A DNA stretch of 6,451 nucleotides. Source: Bacteroidota bacterium. Lineage in GTDB: Bacteria > Bacteroidota > Bacteroidia > B-17B0 > Aurantibacillaceae. The stretch spans positions 1 through 6,451 of the forward strand of contig JAEZDS010000256.1 of assembly GCA_023433205.1 (NCBI GenBank), given 5' to 3'. The translations under genes and the position numbers were made by a program. Every line of letters begins with the position of its first letter. The stretch's first letter is position 1. The notes below the pieces were generated by a model that made no database searches, was not told the DNA's origin, and saw nothing but the letters and a program-made list of their open reading frames with translations. Below are positions 5,986 to 6,451 of this stretch, piece after piece.

Positions 5986-6016
5986 AAAAGGCGCGGCATT
6001 ATGCCGCGTTTTTTTT
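5986..6016 (+). terminator. Strong rho-independent terminator, possibly two-way
   Basis: CGCGGCA (5992-5998) and TGCCGCG (6002-6008) form a perfect GC-rich stem with a TTA loop, followed by eight T (6009-6016). Four A (5986-5989) precede the stem, so on the minus strand it ends in a short T-tract and may also stop the leftward transcript of the PIN-protein gene. On the plus strand it is the likely end of the gene at 5337-5837, although the palindromic element sits between them. Confidence 0.85.
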
Positions 6017-6154
6017 ATTATGCATTTCAGTTGAGCGGAAGAGGGCAGCTTTCACGTGCCTATTTGGCGCTATTATAAATGGCATACTGCTGAGAGGAGC
6101 ACCAAGTGAGCTGGAAAAAATGCATCTGGTTGAACAAGACCTAAACCTTGGTCG
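6017..6154. other. Unassigned stretch between the terminator and the PIN-protein gene
   Basis: No gene, repeat or strong hairpin could be supported here. A weak 4-bp stem (GACC/GGTC around 6138-6153) next to T/A-rich DNA could act as the end of the leftward PIN-protein transcript. A plus-strand frame through it continues antisense to that gene and is taken as chance. Confidence 0.3.
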
Positions 6155-6451
6155 CTATTTTTTCCGCTCCATTCGTAGTTCTCTTTGGATTAAAAAATCA
6201 TTGATGTCGATACATGTCACTCCATTCTTAGAAGATACTCCAGGAATTTTATTAGGTTTCAGTTTACTTTCGTTTGTGATTAATATTAATCCATATACCT
6301 TACAATACGCGATTAAATAAGGATCGGCCTCTTCTTTTCCTTCAGCTTGCTTTTTGGCATCAAAGAAGCCTGTTCTATATTCCTCGTAAACCTTCGGCCA
6401 TCCACGTATTGCGCAACTTAGCATAGGGAGATAATTTCGTAGAATAAACTT
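6155..6451 (-). CDS. PIN-like (DUF4411-type) protein, possible toxin, C-terminal part, runs off the right edge
   Basis: The leftward frame is open from the right edge to the stop at 6155-6157 and gives 98 residues. A Met at 6424 is internal to the open frame (KFILRNYLP precedes it), so the true start most likely lies outside the window. The visible part has the C-terminal signature of PIN domains: EEADPYLIAYCKVYG with Asp43, the probable third acidic metal ligand, then LILITNES (the usual (V/I)TrD strand), then KIPGVSSKNGVTCIDINDFL. This order (ADPxLIA, then TxE, then KIPxV and a cysteine strand) is what I recall for DUF4411. PIN proteins are Mg2+-dependent RNases; DUF4411 members are seen as possible toxins, often next to an Xre/ImmA-IrrE-type gene. 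Any partner would lie upstream, beyond base 6451. The segment is about 30% GC over 6181-6300 against about 47% in a sample of pruA, which suggests horizontal gain. Other PIN families cannot be excluded. Confidence 0.65.
   Translation of the reverse strand, partial: KFILRNYLPMLSCAIRGWPKVYEEYRTGFFDAKKQAEGKEEADPYLIAYCKVYGLILITNESKLKPNKIPGVSSKNGVTCIDINDFLIQRELRMERKK

Noticed and set aside
5881..6078. 65-codon plus-strand frame starting inside the palindromic element
   Set aside because: It crosses the inverted repeats and the strong terminator and has no recognisable features; such frames arise by chance in structured repeats.
6084..6112. Possible degraded second copy of the element's left end (CTGCTGAGAGGAGCACCA against CTGCTGAAAAAGTCCAGAG)
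   Set aside because: The match is short and needs gaps, and no matching right end is found; it cannot be told from chance by eye.
6120..6320. 66-codon plus-strand frame antisense to the PIN-protein gene
   Set aside because: It is antisense to a frame with clear domain-like motifs, has no promoter box, and its hydrophobic look comes from AT-rich DNA read backwards.
1..6451. CRISPR array, tRNA, rRNA, riboswitch or replication origin
   Set aside because: No regularly spaced repeats, tRNA-like cloverleaf ends, rRNA-like stretches or conserved riboswitch elements were seen on either strand.

Overview
The window looks like chromosomal DNA from a member of the Bacteroidota. Three things support this. 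Upstream regions carry TAnnTTTG-type -7 boxes, with no Shine-Dalgarno sequences in front of the start codons. One secreted protein ends in a type IX secretion (Por/T9SS type A) sorting domain. The gene families are of the kind common in that phylum. The species cannot be named from this sequence.

Layout, left to right. Positions 1-420 (minus strand) hold the N-terminal part of an RND/MMPL-type exporter that runs off the left edge. About 300 bases of divergent intergenic DNA follow, with two perfect 14-bp dyads, a -7 box facing each way and a hairpin at the predicted 5' end of the next transcript. Positions 719-2350 (plus) encode 1-pyrroline-5-carboxylate dehydrogenase, the last enzyme of proline catabolism to glutamate, followed by a hairpin terminator. 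Positions 2521-4119 (plus) encode a secreted M43-family zinc metalloprotease with a T9SS sorting tail. Positions 4275-5150 (plus; a longer start exists at 4251) encode a cytoplasmic SirB1/transglutaminase-core-like protein. Positions 5337-5837 (plus) encode a small secreted Ala/Lys-rich, apparently disordered protein of unknown function. Positions 5862-5977 are a 116-bp nested palindrome with 12-bp perfect terminal inverted repeats, which looks like a miniature mobile element. A strong rho-independent terminator follows. After a short stretch (6017-6154) in which nothing can be recognised, an AT-rich segment carries the C-terminal part of a PIN-like (DUF4411-type) protein on the minus strand, running off the right edge.

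The genes do not form one operon. Each plus-strand gene has its own promoter-like box, and two are followed by clear terminators, so the region reads as a row of single-gene units: an exporter, a catabolic enzyme, an exported protease, a housekeeping-like protein and a small exported protein. The right end differs in composition and content (palindromic element, PIN-like possible toxin) and is the most accessory-looking part. I see no convincing new multi-gene system. The best leads are the palindromic element, the AT-rich PIN-protein segment, the paired dyads, and the regular spacing of -7 boxes that corrects one start codon.
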